64,000 nt of DNA from Nitrincola salilacus. GTDB lineage: Bacteria; Pseudomonadota; Gammaproteobacteria; Pseudomonadales; Balneatricaceae. A model generated the notes under the pieces. The model did not search any database. It saw nothing but the letters and a program-made list of their open reading frames with translations, and was not told the DNA's origin. The translations under genes were made by a program, and so were the position numbers. Below, piece by piece: positions 35,665-45,089 of the stretch; position 1 is the first letter of the stretch, and each line of letters starts with the position of its first letter. The stretch is from assembly GCF_046271865.1 (NCBI RefSeq), contig NZ_CP176580.1:1922001-1986000 (forward strand), in the 5' to 3' direction.

Positions 35665-38600
35665 ATGCAAATAGGAATTCGGGGCAAGCTCGTTCTGTTA
35701 TTTGTTGCGATGAAGGTGATTCCCTTGTTGCTGCTTGGCTGGTTCGCATGGACTCAGGCAGACAATCTCGGGATGCAATTGTCCGAGGGTGTTGACCAGT
35801 TGCTCGGAACAGCAACACGTTCTGTCGACGAAGTGGGTCGGGTAGCAATAGCCGATGCAGTCGATGCACTGGATACTCGCGCCAGAGATGACATTGAGCG
35901 GCAGACTACCGATGTGGCTCAAGCGATTGCAACATTTCTGTATGAGCGAGACAGTGACTTGCTTTTGGCCGCTGCGCTACCTGCAGATGCAACTGTTTAT
36001 GATCAGTTCGTCAAAAGCCGTTCGCGACACCTGGTTCGCCACGGACAATGGCAACTTTCTGCCGATCAAAATACCTGGGAGCCTGTGGATACGCACCTGC
36101 CTGAGGCGTCTGTAGTGGACTGGGGCAGTGAAGATAATGCCCGAGCCTTCAATTACCAGCCCCCATTTGCTTTTGAGCGGGTCAGTGCGCCATTGTATCT
36201 GGAGATGACCTTTGTTGACCTTCAGGGCCAGGAGCAGGTCAAGATAACCACCTCCGACAGGGTCAGCTCTGAGCTTCGAAATATCGCTGATCCTGCCAAC
36301 ACTTATATCAAGGCCGAACACTATTTTTCTGAGCTGCAACAGCTTCAGCCGGGTGAAGTGTATGTGTCGGATGTGATCGGTGCGTATGTTGGTGCATCTG
36401 TGATCGGCCCCTATACGCCGGTAAGTGCGGCAAAGGCAGGTGTTGAATTTGCGCCATACGAGAGCGCTTATGCTGGCAAGGAGAACCCGGTTGGGAAGCG
36501 CTTTGAGGGTTTGGTGCGATGGGCAATGCCGGTGATGGAAGAGGGCAGGATGATTGGTTGGGTTACGCTGGCGCTCGATCATGACCATATCATGGCCTTT
36601 ACTGACTTTATTGTGCCGACACCCGAGCGTTACACGGATATTACAGACGCATCATCCGGTAACTACGCCTTCATATGGGATCATAAATCGCGCAGCATAG
36701 CGCACCCTAGGCATCATTCGATTGTAGGATATGATCCTGAAACCGGACGTCCTGCTCCTGTCTGGCTTGAAGATGCACACTATGACACCTGGCAGTCCAG
36801 TGGACTGGCTTATGATGAGTTTATCGGGCTGGTGCCGGAGTTTTTGTTGCAAAGTCATCTCAAAAGACCCGCTCTGGATCAGGTACGTGCCGGGCAGGTT
36901 GGGCTGGATTGCCGATATCTGAATTTTGCACCGCAGTGTGTTGGCTGGCATAACCTGACGGAACAGGGCGGCTCCGGCTCTTTCATGATTCTATGGAGTG
37001 GTTTGTGGAAATTAACCACAGCAGCGGCCATACCCTATTTTACCGGTCAATATGGTGAGACACCTCGCGGTTTCGGCTTTGTGACGATCGGAGCCAATGT
37101 CGAGGAGTTTCATAAGGCCGCTAATGAGTCGAAAGAACGGCTCGATCAGATAGTGGCGCGTGCGGATGAGCAGATGTTGCAGCTAAGTGATGCCACCCAG
37201 ATGGCGATTGATCAGAACCTGGGTGAAACTGCCAGAAGCCTGTCTATCTCCACCATGGCTATGATTGTGGTGGTGGTAGTGATTGCGATCTGGATGGCTT
37301 CGTATATGTCTGGGCGAATCAGTTGGCTGGTTAAGGGGATCTACCGATTCCGGCGTGGCGATCGAAGCTTCCGATTCAAGGAAGTGAGCCAAGATGAGCT
37401 GGGTGAGCTGGCCACCTCATTTAATGAGATGGCCGATGCAGTGGGTAAAAATCTGTTGCGCCTTGAAGGGGAGGTGAGCCAGCGTCGCCAGACCGAAGCT
37501 GAACTGCTGGAGATAAAGGCAAACCTTGAAAACCTGGTCTCTGAACGCACTCAGGCACTCACCGAGGCGAACGATCGCATGAAGGATGAGATCGTCGAAC
37601 GTAGTGCTGCACAGGAGAAGGCGCACTACCTCGCTGGACATGATGCGTTGACCGGTCTCGCCAATCGATTCGAATTTAATGAGCGTCTGCTGGATGCAGT
37701 AAGGTTTGCGACCAGAAAAGGGCGCTGCTGTGCCTTGCTCTTTTTTGATCTCGATAAGTTTAAGGCGGTTAATGATCACTATGGTCATGGTGTGGGTGAT
37801 GAGCTGCTGATAGCGGTAGCCGGCATGCTGAGAGAAGTCGTTCGTGATACGGATGTGGTGGCACGACTGGGTGGAGACGAGTTTGCCATCATACTGAATG
37901 ATCTGCAAGAGCCTGAAAGTGCGGCTGTGGCTGCCCAGAAAGTGATCGACATGCTGAGTCAGCCGATTCATATTGCCGGCCACCTGATTCATACCGGTAC
38001 CAGCATCGGCATTACGACTTGCCCCGGTGATACTCAGGACCCAGAAGAGTTGTTACTACATGCGGACCTTGCGATGTATCAGGCCAAAGAGGAGGGAGGT
38101 AGCGCCTATCATTTCTTCATCAAGACCATGCACGATGAGGTCAAGCTGCGCAAACTCAGAGAGTCTGAACTTAAGGTCGCGCTGCAGGAGCAGCAACTGA
38201 CGGTTCATTACCAGCCCCGGCACTACTGCCACAGGCGAGGTGTCTCTGGCGTTGAAGCTCTGGTCAGGTGGCAACATCCGACACAGGGGCTTCTGTTGCC
38301 GGAAGAGTTTCTGGATATTGCCGCTCGCTCCGGGTTGCTCGCGGCTATTGATGAATATGTCATCACGACAGCCTGCTATCAGGCTAGAGAGTGGTTGGAT
38401 CAGGGGCTTGAATGTGGTCGGGTTGCAGTTAATCTATCACCTACAGAGATCTCTCATCCTGACTTTGTGACCCGTATTCTGAATGTACTGGCATCCAGCG
38501 GCTTGCCGGCAGATCGATTGGAACTGGAGATCACTGAGCGTGCAATTCTGACCAATAGTGATCTGGCGATTGCCAATCTGGTCGAGCTGCGTCAGATGGG

Positions 38601-38931
38601 CGTTATGATCGCGATAGATGACTTCGGGACAGAGTACTCATCGCTGAAGCGTCTGATTGACTGCCCGATCGATGTGATCAAGATTGATCGCTATTTCGTC
38701 AGTCATATGGATGATGTGAAGTCCGCAGCGGTGATCAAGGCGATCATTGCGATGGCCAAGTCGATCAATCTTGAAATAGTGGCAGAAGGGATAGAGGGGG
38801 CGATGCAGATCATCAAACTTCAGGTGATGGGGTGCGACGTGTTGCAGGGTTTCCATATCGCCAGACCCATGCCGGCAGAAAAGCTGCCTGAGCACCTGAG
38901 AGTCAATCAACTGAGACTGACGACTATCTGA
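35665..38931 (+). CDS. Cache-HAMP-GGDEF-EAL c-di-GMP signalling protein
   Basis: 1088 residues from ATG 35665. Transmembrane helices flank a very large periplasmic region of roughly 500 residues with Cache-like motifs (PYESAYAGKENPVG, AMPVMEEGRMIGWVTLALDHDHI). A HAMP domain, a coiled coil, an intact GGDEF motif (ARLGGDEFAIIL) and an EAL domain with the canonical EALVRW follow. The EAL loop reads DDFGTEYSSL, with Glu in place of the second Gly. Both activities may exist. It is divergent from the PAS-GGDEF-EAL gene, with about 320 bp of AT-rich DNA between their starts. Confidence 0.88.
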   Translation: MQIGIRGKLVLLFVAMKVIPLLLLGWFAWTQADNLGMQLSEGVDQLLGTATRSVDEVGRVAIADAVDALDTRARDDIERQTTDVAQAIATFLYERDSDLLLAAALPADATVYDQFVKSRSRHLVRHGQWQLSADQNTWEPVDTHLPEASVVDWGSEDNARAFNYQPPFAFERVSAPLYLEMTFVDLQGQEQVKITTSDRVSSELRNIADPANTYIKAEHYFSELQQLQPGEVYVSDVIGAYVGASVIGPYTPVSAAKAGVEFAPYESAYAGKENPVGKRFEGLVRWAMPVMEEGRMIGWVTLALDHDHIMAFTDFIVPTPERYTDITDASSGNYAFIWDHKSRSIAHPRHHSIVGYDPETGRPAPVWLEDAHYDTWQSSGLAYDEFIGLVPEFLLQSHLKRPALDQVRAGQVGLDCRYLNFAPQCVGWHNLTEQGGSGSFMILWSGLWKLTTAAAIPYFTGQYGETPRGFGFVTIGANVEEFHKAANESKERLDQIVARADEQMLQLSDATQMAIDQNLGETARSLSISTMAMIVVVVVIAIWMASYMSGRISWLVKGIYRFRRGDRSFRFKEVSQDELGELATSFNEMADAVGKNLLRLEGEVSQRRQTEAELLEIKANLENLVSERTQALTEANDRMKDEIVERSAAQEKAHYLAGHDALTGLANRFEFNERLLDAVRFATRKGRCCALLFFDLDKFKAVNDHYGHGVGDELLIAVAGMLREVVRDTDVVARLGGDEFAIILNDLQEPESAAVAAQKVIDMLSQPIHIAGHLIHTGTSIGITTCPGDTQDPEELLLHADLAMYQAKEEGGSAYHFFIKTMHDEVKLRKLRESELKVALQEQQLTVHYQPRHYCHRRGVSGVEALVRWQHPTQGLLLPEEFLDIAARSGLLAAIDEYVITTACYQAREWLDQGLECGRVAVNLSPTEISHPDFVTRILNVLASSGLPADRLELEITERAILTNSDLAIANLVELRQMGVMIAIDDFGTEYSSLKRLIDCPIDVIKIDRYFVSHMDDVKSAAVIKAIIAMAKSINLEIVAEGIEGAMQIIKLQVMGCDVLQGFHIARPMPAEKLPEHLRVNQLRLTTI

Positions 38932-38954
38932 AAACAGCTTAAGACGAGCAGGGC

Positions 38955-39995
38955 TCAAGGGCGTTTCGGACCGCCTTTGCGGGTACCAGCCTTGGGCTTC
39001 TGCGCAAATCCGGGATTGCTTCTTGGCTTGTTGGCTGCACCGGGCTTCTGTGCCTTGCCGCCGCTGCCGGAGCGGGTGCCTGGCTGTGGTTTTCCACCTG
39101 GCTTTGCTTTATCTGCGCCGCTACGTCCTTTTACTGCAGGTTTGGATGAACCCTTGCCTGCGGGTCTGCCCGGTTTATCTGAGCGTCGATCAGTTTTGGC
39201 GCCAGCTCTGGTACCTGAACGATTGCCAGCCTTCGGCTTGCGAGGCGCCTGCGCGCCAGTGGGTACCGCATCAGAAGAGGACTGCTCCGTCAGGGCGGCG
39301 ATCGTCTTGATCTCTTTTTCGGTCAGATCGCGCCAGTCACCCAGTGCCAGCCCTTTCAGCGACACATTCATGATTCTGATACGCTCAAGCCGGGTGACCT
39401 CATAACCGAAGTGTTCGCACATGCGTCTGATCTGGCGGTTAAGCCCCTGAATCAGCGTAATGTTGAAAACAAAGGTCGACTCTTTCACGATCTTGCATTT
39501 TTTGGTGATGCGGCCAAGTATCGGCACGCCGTTGCTCATGCCATTGATGAAGGCGTCGGTGATCGGTTTGTTGACCGTCACCAGATACTCTTTTTCGTGA
39601 TTGTTGCTGGCGCGCAGTATCTTGTTGACCAGATCCCCGTTGTTGGTCAGAAAGATCAGGCCCTGTGAGTCCTTATCCAGACGACCAATCGGGAAGATGC
39701 GGGCACCATGATTGACGAAATCGACAATATTGCCCCGCTCACTGGATTCAGTTGTGCTGACAATACCGACGGGTTTGTTCAGGGCGATAAAAATCAAATC
39801 ATCCTCTTCCTGAGGGTCGATCGCCTGGCCATTAACCCTGACCATATCCCCGGGAAAAACCTGATCACCCGTTGTGGCGCGCATGCCATTGATGTACACG
39901 TTGCCCTGATCAATATAGCGATCCGCTTCTCGCCTTGAACACAGGCCGCTTTCGCTGATGTATTTATTGATGCGCGTGGAGGTTTTGAAATTCAT
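38955..39995 (-). CDS. rluF: 23S rRNA pseudouridine synthase RluF, with long basic tail
   Basis: 346 residues. It makes pseudouridine at 23S position 2604. An S4-like RNA-binding domain is at residues 5-50 (RINKYISESGLCSRREADRYI). The catalytic Asp is in GRLDKDSQGLIFLT, and the GLNRQIRRMCEHFGYEVTRLERIRI block follows. Residues from about 245 on are a low-complexity tail of Gly, Lys, Arg, Pro, Ala and Ser, which probably grips rRNA. The start overlaps the rlmE stop by 4 nt. Confidence 0.92.
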   Translation of the reverse strand: MNFKTSTRINKYISESGLCSRREADRYIDQGNVYINGMRATTGDQVFPGDMVRVNGQAIDPQEEDDLIFIALNKPVGIVSTTESSERGNIVDFVNHGARIFPIGRLDKDSQGLIFLTNNGDLVNKILRASNNHEKEYLVTVNKPITDAFINGMSNGVPILGRITKKCKIVKESTFVFNITLIQGLNRQIRRMCEHFGYEVTRLERIRIMNVSLKGLALGDWRDLTEKEIKTIAALTEQSSSDAVPTGAQAPRKPKAGNRSGTRAGAKTDRRSDKPGRPAGKGSSKPAVKGRSGADKAKPGGKPQPGTRSGSGGKAQKPGAANKPRSNPGFAQKPKAGTRKGGPKRP

Positions 39996-40612
39996 CCCCG
40001 AAATCCCTTGCCGACAAGATAAACTTCGCGGGAGCGGGGGCGGGAGGCTTCAGGTTTGCGCACCACGACTGAATCAAAATGGACTCTCACCGCTTTTACA
40101 AACTCCTCATAGCCTTCGCCATGGAACACTTTTGCCACAAAACTGCCTTTGGGCTTGAGTACCTGGCTGGCCATATCGAGCGCCAGCTCCACCAGATAGA
40201 TGGAGGACGCCTGGTCCGCAGTGGACACACCGCTGATATTCGGCGCCATATCCGAGATCACCACATCCACCGGCACACCATTTACGGCCGCCATGATCTC
40301 ATCGAACACGCTCTGCTCGGTGAAATCTCCCTGAATGAATTCAACATCGGCCAAGGAGTTCATCGGCAGAATATCGGAAGCGATAACCTTGCCCTTTGCA
40401 CCGACCAGTTTCGAGGCCACCTGCGACCAGCCACCCGGCGCTGAACCCAGATCCATCACCAGCATGCCCGGCTTGATCAGCTTGTCCTTCTCGTTGATCG
40501 CCAGTAGCTTGTAGCTCGCGCGTGAACGATAGCCATCAATCTGAGCCTGTTTGACGAAAGGGTCGTTGATATGTTCATCCATCCAACGGTTATTGCTTTT
40601 GGATCGGGTCAT
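39992..40612 (-). CDS. rlmE: 23S rRNA (uridine-2'-O) methyltransferase RlmE
   Basis: 206 residues. RlmE (FtsJ/RrmJ) methylates U2552 of 23S rRNA. The N-terminus SKSNNRWMDEHINDPFVKQAQIDGYRSRASYKL, the SAM site MDLGSAPGGWSQVA and the catalytic tetrad residues in SDMAPN and GSFVAKVFHG are visible. In many gammaproteobacteria ftsH follows this gene, but here rluF does, making a two-gene 23S rRNA modification unit. Confidence 0.94.
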   Translation of the reverse strand: MTRSKSNNRWMDEHINDPFVKQAQIDGYRSRASYKLLAINEKDKLIKPGMLVMDLGSAPGGWSQVASKLVGAKGKVIASDILPMNSLADVEFIQGDFTEQSVFDEIMAAVNGVPVDVVISDMAPNISGVSTADQASSIYLVELALDMASQVLKPKGSFVAKVFHGEGYEEFVKAVRVHFDSVVVRKPEASRPRSREVYLVGKGFRG

Positions 40613-40835
40613 AATTTACAGATACCGCCTTACTGATACCGCCGAGAGAAAGGCGCTATTGTACCTGCCTGGTGCGGATCAGCAAAGGCGCATGCTTCTG
40701 ACAGTCTGACAGAATGGCGTGGAGGATGACGTGCAGGTTGGTGTAGGAGCCGGTGCGCTGACTTATCACAGCATGGCAGGTATAATTCGTCGCTACTGTC
40801 ATCCTTTGCCGAAAATATCGGCCGGAACCCTCACC

Positions 40836-42464
40836 ATGATTCGCATTACTGAACTGTCTTTGCCTCTTGATCACCCTGAGTCGGCGCTTCGCCAGGCGAT
40901 ATTGCAACGCCTCAAGCTGGCGGATGATGAGCTGCTCGACTTTACAGTGTTCAAGCGCAGCTATGATGCGCGCAAGAAAAATACTGAGATCACCTTTGTC
41001 TATATCATTGATCTCGATACCCGCGACAATGAAGCCGTGCTGGCGCGTTTTGCCGATGACACTCATATCAAGACAGCACCTGATACGGCTTATTATCCTG
41101 TGGCACAGGCCCCGGCTGATCTGACTGAGTGCCCGCTGGTGGTTGGTTTTGGTCCCTGCGGCTTGTTCGCAGCGCTGACACTGGCCCAGATGGGCTTCAA
41201 GCCGATCGTGCTGGAGCGTGGGCGCGAGGTCCGTCAGCGTACCAAAGACACCTGGGCCTTATGGCGTCAGAATACCCTCAATACCGAGTCCAATGTGCAG
41301 TTTGGTGAGGGTGGAGCTGGGTTGTTTTCCGATGGAAAACTCTACAGCCAGGTCAAGGATCCGAAGTTTTACGGTCGCAAGGTGATGCAGGAGTTTGTGC
41401 GTGCCGGCGCCCCTGACGAGATCCTTTTCGTTAACAAACCCCATATCGGCACCTTCCGCCTGACGGGTATCGTCGCAAAAATGCGTGAAGAGATCATCGA
41501 ACTGGGTGGCGAGATACGTTTTGAATCCAGAGTTACTGATCTGCTGCTGGATAATCAGTCGGTGCGGGGTGTTGTGCTGGCAGACGGCACCGAACTGTTG
41601 AGCCGTCATGTCGTGCTGGCACTTGGTCACAGTGCGCGGGATACCTTCCGTATGCTGCATCGTCACGAAGTGTTCATTGAGCCCAAGCCTTTTGCCATCG
41701 GTTTTCGTATTGAGCATCCGCAGTCACTGATTGATCGGGCGAGATTGGGCAAATATGCCGGTCATCCTGAGCTGGGCGCAGCGGATTACAAGCTGATCCA
41801 CCATGCCAAAAATGGTCGTGCCGTTTACAGCTTCTGCATGTGTCCCGGTGGCACAGTAGTGGCGGCAACCTCGGAAGAGGGGCGCGTGGTGACCAACGGC
41901 ATGAGCCAGTATTCTCGTAATGAGCGCAATGCCAACTCGGGTATTGTGGTGGGTATCAACCCCGAGCAGGATTATCCCGGCGGCCCACTGGCCGGCATTG
42001 AGCTTCAGGAGCGTCTGGAAGAGATCGCGTACAAGCTCGGTGGCTGTGACTATCGTGCGCCAGCGCAGCTGGTAGGTGATTTTCTGCGCGGAAAGCCTTC
42101 CACGGCGCTTGGTGAAGTTGAGCCCTCTTACAAACCGGGCGTCCAGCTCTGCGATCTGGCCGACGCGCTACCTGATTATGTCATCGATGCAGTACGCGAG
42201 GCGCTGCCGGCATTCGGCAAGAAGATCCGCGGTTTTGATCGGGACGATGCGATCCTGACCGGCATCGAATCACGCACCTCATCACCAATCCGTATTACAC
42301 GTGATGCCGAGAGTTTCCAAAGCCTGAATACCCGTGGACTCTATCCGGCGGGTGAGGGGGCTGGCTATGCCGGTGGGATTCTGTCGGCGGGCATTGATGG
42401 CATCAAGGTTGCCGAGGCGGTTGCTCTGGCAATGTTGCAGGAGCAGGGCGCGCAAACGGCATGA
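40836..42464 (+). CDS. FAD-dependent oxidoreductase, COG2509-type
   Basis: 542 residues from ATG 40836. A small N-terminal alpha/beta domain (residues 1-90) precedes a dinucleotide-binding fold, VVGFGPCGLFAALTLAQMG, with an acidic strand end VLERG. The later blocks SNVQFGEGGAGLFSDGKLY, ALGHSARDTF, CMCPGGTVV and YPAGEGAGYAGGILSAG define the uncharacterised flavoprotein family COG2509. Substrate unknown. It overlaps the TrmH-type gene by 4 nt. Confidence 0.85.
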   Translation: MIRITELSLPLDHPESALRQAILQRLKLADDELLDFTVFKRSYDARKKNTEITFVYIIDLDTRDNEAVLARFADDTHIKTAPDTAYYPVAQAPADLTECPLVVGFGPCGLFAALTLAQMGFKPIVLERGREVRQRTKDTWALWRQNTLNTESNVQFGEGGAGLFSDGKLYSQVKDPKFYGRKVMQEFVRAGAPDEILFVNKPHIGTFRLTGIVAKMREEIIELGGEIRFESRVTDLLLDNQSVRGVVLADGTELLSRHVVLALGHSARDTFRMLHRHEVFIEPKPFAIGFRIEHPQSLIDRARLGKYAGHPELGAADYKLIHHAKNGRAVYSFCMCPGGTVVAATSEEGRVVTNGMSQYSRNERNANSGIVVGINPEQDYPGGPLAGIELQERLEEIAYKLGGCDYRAPAQLVGDFLRGKPSTALGEVEPSYKPGVQLCDLADALPDYVIDAVREALPAFGKKIRGFDRDDAILTGIESRTSSPIRITRDAESFQSLNTRGLYPAGEGAGYAGGILSAGIDGIKVAEAVALAMLQEQGAQTA

Positions 42465-43201
42465 AACTGGACGATATCAAAAAACTGCATCAGAAGAAGT
42501 ATCGTCAGGAGCTGGGCCACTGTCTGGTTGAGGGTGAGCATCTGGTGCTGGAGCTGGAAAAGGCCGCTGCTACTCAGCCTGCGCTGGAATCTGCGCAGTT
42601 GTATGTCACGGCGGCTTATCGTGACTGGCCAAGCCGCTTTCAAAAGCATGAGGTCAGCGATCGGCAAATGGCTGCCATCGCCGATACCAAGACTCCACAG
42701 GGGATATTGGCGGTTGTCCCTATAGCTGCAATTGCCCCTATAGCGGCGATTCATCCAACGGGTTCCTCAGCGGAGGTTGCCGTTTATCTGCATCAGATCC
42801 AGGATCCGGGTAATCTCGGTACTATTCTGCGCACACTGGCCTGGTTTGGCGGCTTTCGCTGCCTGCTCAGCCCCGACAGTGTCGACCCGTTCAATCCCAA
42901 AGTGATCCGCTCCAGCATGGGAGCACTGTTTCATGTGCCGCTGGAGCTGGATGTACCGATCAAGTCTCTGGCTGAGCGTTACGCCCACATCGGTTGCCTC
43001 GATATGCAGGGGGAGCCCTTAAGCTCAGCAGCTTTCAAGGCTTGCGATTGCTACCTGTTCGGCAATGAAGCGCGCGGCGTACCACGTGAGCAGTTACTGG
43101 CACTCAACGCACAGGCGTTCACCATCCCTGGTGCTGGCCTGATTGAGTCCCTTAATCTTGCCACGGCGGTCAATCTGAGTGTGTATGAGCGTCAGCGCTG
43201 A
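42461..43201 (+). CDS. TrmH-family (SPOUT) RNA methyltransferase
   Basis: 246 residues. The N-terminal substrate-binding part (residues 1-95, YRQELGHCLVEGEHLVLE) resembles L30e-like domains. The SPOUT knot follows with motif 1 QIQDPGNLGTILRTLAWFG, motif 2 LFGNEARGVPREQL and motif 3 IPGAGLIESLNLATAVNLSVYE. It would 2'-O-methylate a ribose in rRNA or tRNA; the target cannot be assigned. A short AI/P repeat near residues 85-97 is unusual. Confidence 0.88.
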   Translation: MKLDDIKKLHQKKYRQELGHCLVEGEHLVLELEKAAATQPALESAQLYVTAAYRDWPSRFQKHEVSDRQMAAIADTKTPQGILAVVPIAAIAPIAAIHPTGSSAEVAVYLHQIQDPGNLGTILRTLAWFGGFRCLLSPDSVDPFNPKVIRSSMGALFHVPLELDVPIKSLAERYAHIGCLDMQGEPLSSAAFKACDCYLFGNEARGVPREQLLALNAQAFTIPGAGLIESLNLATAVNLSVYERQR

Positions 43202-43290
43202 GCACTGACGCGCTCATCAGGGTCAGCATAGGCTCAAGTTAACTGTTGGGGTGCTGTTATCTCACCGGATTGGCAATCAGTACATCTGAA

Positions 43291-43518
43291 TCATTTCTGG
43301 CTTGAAAAGGTTGATATATAGAGGTTTTCGACCTGTGTTCTTGCCCAGGGCGTGCGTCGAAGAAACTTCAGGCTGGATTTGACAGAAGGATCACTCTTGA
43401 AGCAGTTGATATTGATCTGATCTGCCAGCTTGCTCCAGCCATAATAGTCCACCAGCTTTACAACCACTGCTTCGAGCGTCACGCCATGCAGTGGGTTATC
43501 GGGTTGTTCGTGACTCAT
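43291..43518 (-). CDS. VF530-type small DNA-binding protein (DUF2132)
   Basis: 75 residues. The sequence NPLHGVTLEAVVVKLVDYYGWSKLADQININCFKSDPSVKSSLKFLRRTPWAR is the whole DUF2132/VF530 domain, a helical fold with structural resemblance to DNA-binding proteins. It is common in marine gammaproteobacteria. Role unknown. Confidence 0.82.
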   Translation of the reverse strand: MSHEQPDNPLHGVTLEAVVVKLVDYYGWSKLADQININCFKSDPSVKSSLKFLRRTPWARTQVENLYISTFSSQK

Positions 43519-43559
43519 ATCACTCCGGGGTCTTATCGGAAATATTCTGGATTAAATGC

Positions 43560-43739
43560 TTATTTTGGGCCCAGCAGAAACCAGAGTATCAGACCCAGCA
43601 CAGGCAGGAGGAGGATAATCAGCACCCAGAGCACCTTGATCCCGGTGCCAGCGCTGCTCTGAACGATTTTGATGATGGCATAGATGTTGAATGCCAGAAC
43701 AATCAGGCCCAGCAGCCCGGAAACTTCTAAACTGAACAT
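43560..43739 (-). CDS. PLDc_N-type small membrane protein
   Basis: 59 residues from ATG 43739 with AAAGGA upstream. Two hydrophobic helices are joined by a short loop and end in VLGLILWFLLGPK, the signature of the phospholipase-D-nuclease N-terminal membrane domain found as a stand-alone protein. No catalytic part is present. It lies in the inner membrane; role unknown. Confidence 0.75.
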   Translation of the reverse strand: MFSLEVSGLLGLIVLAFNIYAIIKIVQSSAGTGIKVLWVLIILLLPVLGLILWFLLGPK

Positions 43740-43947
43740 GTGATGTATCCTTTTGACATGTAGTTGTTCCATTTGAATTAAATCATACCTTACTCAAGAC
43801 AATTCCCGCCAATAATAGTTCTCATAATGAGTTGGGCCGTGTCAGTCCTCACTTAATCAAAGATACAGTGTACTGTGTCTCGTAAAAAGAGCGGACTGGA
43901 GATTATGCAGTAATCAGCTTCACTTGGGTGCTGCTTCGCAGACCTCT

Positions 43948-44535
43948 TTACAGAGGTTTAAGCCAGAACTGCATTGGCTTTTCGGTTTCGCTTGGCTGGT
44001 CAATATCCTGCCAGCTGAAATGTGACATAACACCCTCAAGGCGTTGATAGCCACGCTTGTTCCAGAAGGCATCCAGCGGCTGATAATTGGCAGGTTTAAG
44101 AGGATGGTCATCCGGACGGACAACAGCAGAGAAACAACTGTAAGTCAGACCTAGTTTGCGCCCATGTGCCTCTCGTTCTTCAAAAAAACGGTGGCCAATA
44201 CCACGGCCGCGATATTCAGGCAGCAGGACGGATTCGCCACAATAGAGTAGCTGTCGGGGATCATAACCGGCCAGCTCAAGGCTCTGGCTGAAAGCATCTG
44301 CGTGCTTATTCAGTGCACTGGCAGTCGCAACGCCGACCAGTTGATCGCCATCATAGGCACCCACAAACACAGCCGTATCATTCAAATAGTGCGACAAATA
44401 CTCGCGTTCATAAGCCAGATCACCCTTGTACAGATATGGAAAGTCATAAAAAACACGAATGCGCAGCGCTGCCAAAGCATCAAGCGACTGCTTTATCGCT
44501 TGATGATCCAGTATTTTGATCCGAATATCAGACAT
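43948..44535 (-). CDS. GNAT-family N-acetyltransferase
   Basis: 195 residues from ATG 44535. The acetyl-CoA-binding motif is ESVLLPEYRGRGIGHRFFEEREAHG, preceded by the beta strands around VFVGAYDGDQLVGVATASAL. The C-terminal half includes FWNKRGYQRLEGV, typical of small-molecule acetyltransferases. Its start codon overlaps the stop of the SnoaL-like gene (TGATG), so the two are coupled. Substrate unknown. Confidence 0.85.
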   Translation of the reverse strand: MSDIRIKILDHQAIKQSLDALAALRIRVFYDFPYLYKGDLAYEREYLSHYLNDTAVFVGAYDGDQLVGVATASALNKHADAFSQSLELAGYDPRQLLYCGESVLLPEYRGRGIGHRFFEEREAHGRKLGLTYSCFSAVVRPDDHPLKPANYQPLDAFWNKRGYQRLEGVMSHFSWQDIDQPSETEKPMQFWLKPL

Positions 44536-44945
44536 CAACCTGCAACCTGAGCAATCCAATCCTGAAGGTTGTAGTAGGTGGTGATACGGGTGATCTTTCC
44601 CTTACCCAGTTCAAAGAACGTACCGGCCGGCAAACGGTAGGTCTGTCCTTTGGCTTCCGGCAAGCCATCATCGGTAGCGATATATTCACCATTGACGATG
44701 AACTCAGCACTGGCGCGAGATGTGTTCTCATCATCCACCATGATCACGATGTCGGTCAGCTGCTCTTTGTAACAGCGCGTCATGTGTGCATTGAATTCGA
44801 TGAATGCCGCTTTGCCAATACGCCGTTCTCCCTGATTCACATCGTGGCAAATATCATCGCTGACGATGGCGATCATATCTTCAGTATCGCCAGCGTTGAA
44901 AGCCGTATAGTAGTCCGCTATCAGATCTCGTGTGGAGATGCCCAT
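44535..44945 (-). CDS. SnoaL/NTF2-like (ketosteroid isomerase-related) protein
   Basis: 136 residues with the NTF2 cone fold: YYTAFNAGDTEDMIAIVSDDICHDVNQGERRIGKAAFIEFNAHM, then beta strands ending in GKITRITTYYN. Such proteins are isomerases, hydrolases or simple binders. AAGGA lies 7 bases before ATG 44945. It is coupled to the acetyltransferase by a one-base overlap. Confidence 0.82.
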   Translation of the reverse strand: MGISTRDLIADYYTAFNAGDTEDMIAIVSDDICHDVNQGERRIGKAAFIEFNAHMTRCYKEQLTDIVIMVDDENTSRASAEFIVNGEYIATDDGLPEAKGQTYRLPAGTFFELGKGKITRITTYYNLQDWIAQVAG

Positions 44946-45020
44946 CAGTTTATCCTTTCATGCGGTTGATTCAGTCACTTAATGCTGGCACAGAAGTGCA
45001 GATTATGGAAATGGTGAAGG

Positions 45021-45059
45021 CCCTGTTTCATAAGTGGCTGACGCATATATGAAACAGGG
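45021..45059 (-). terminator. Hairpin downstream of kynU
   Basis: CCCTGTTTCATA pairs perfectly with TATGAAACAGGG (12-bp stem, 15-base loop) between kynU and the SnoaL-like gene. There is no T-run, so it may be a weak terminator or an mRNA-stabilising hairpin. Confidence 0.5.
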
Positions 45060-45089
45060 GGTCGCAAAGGTGATAGGGCATATTGTGGA

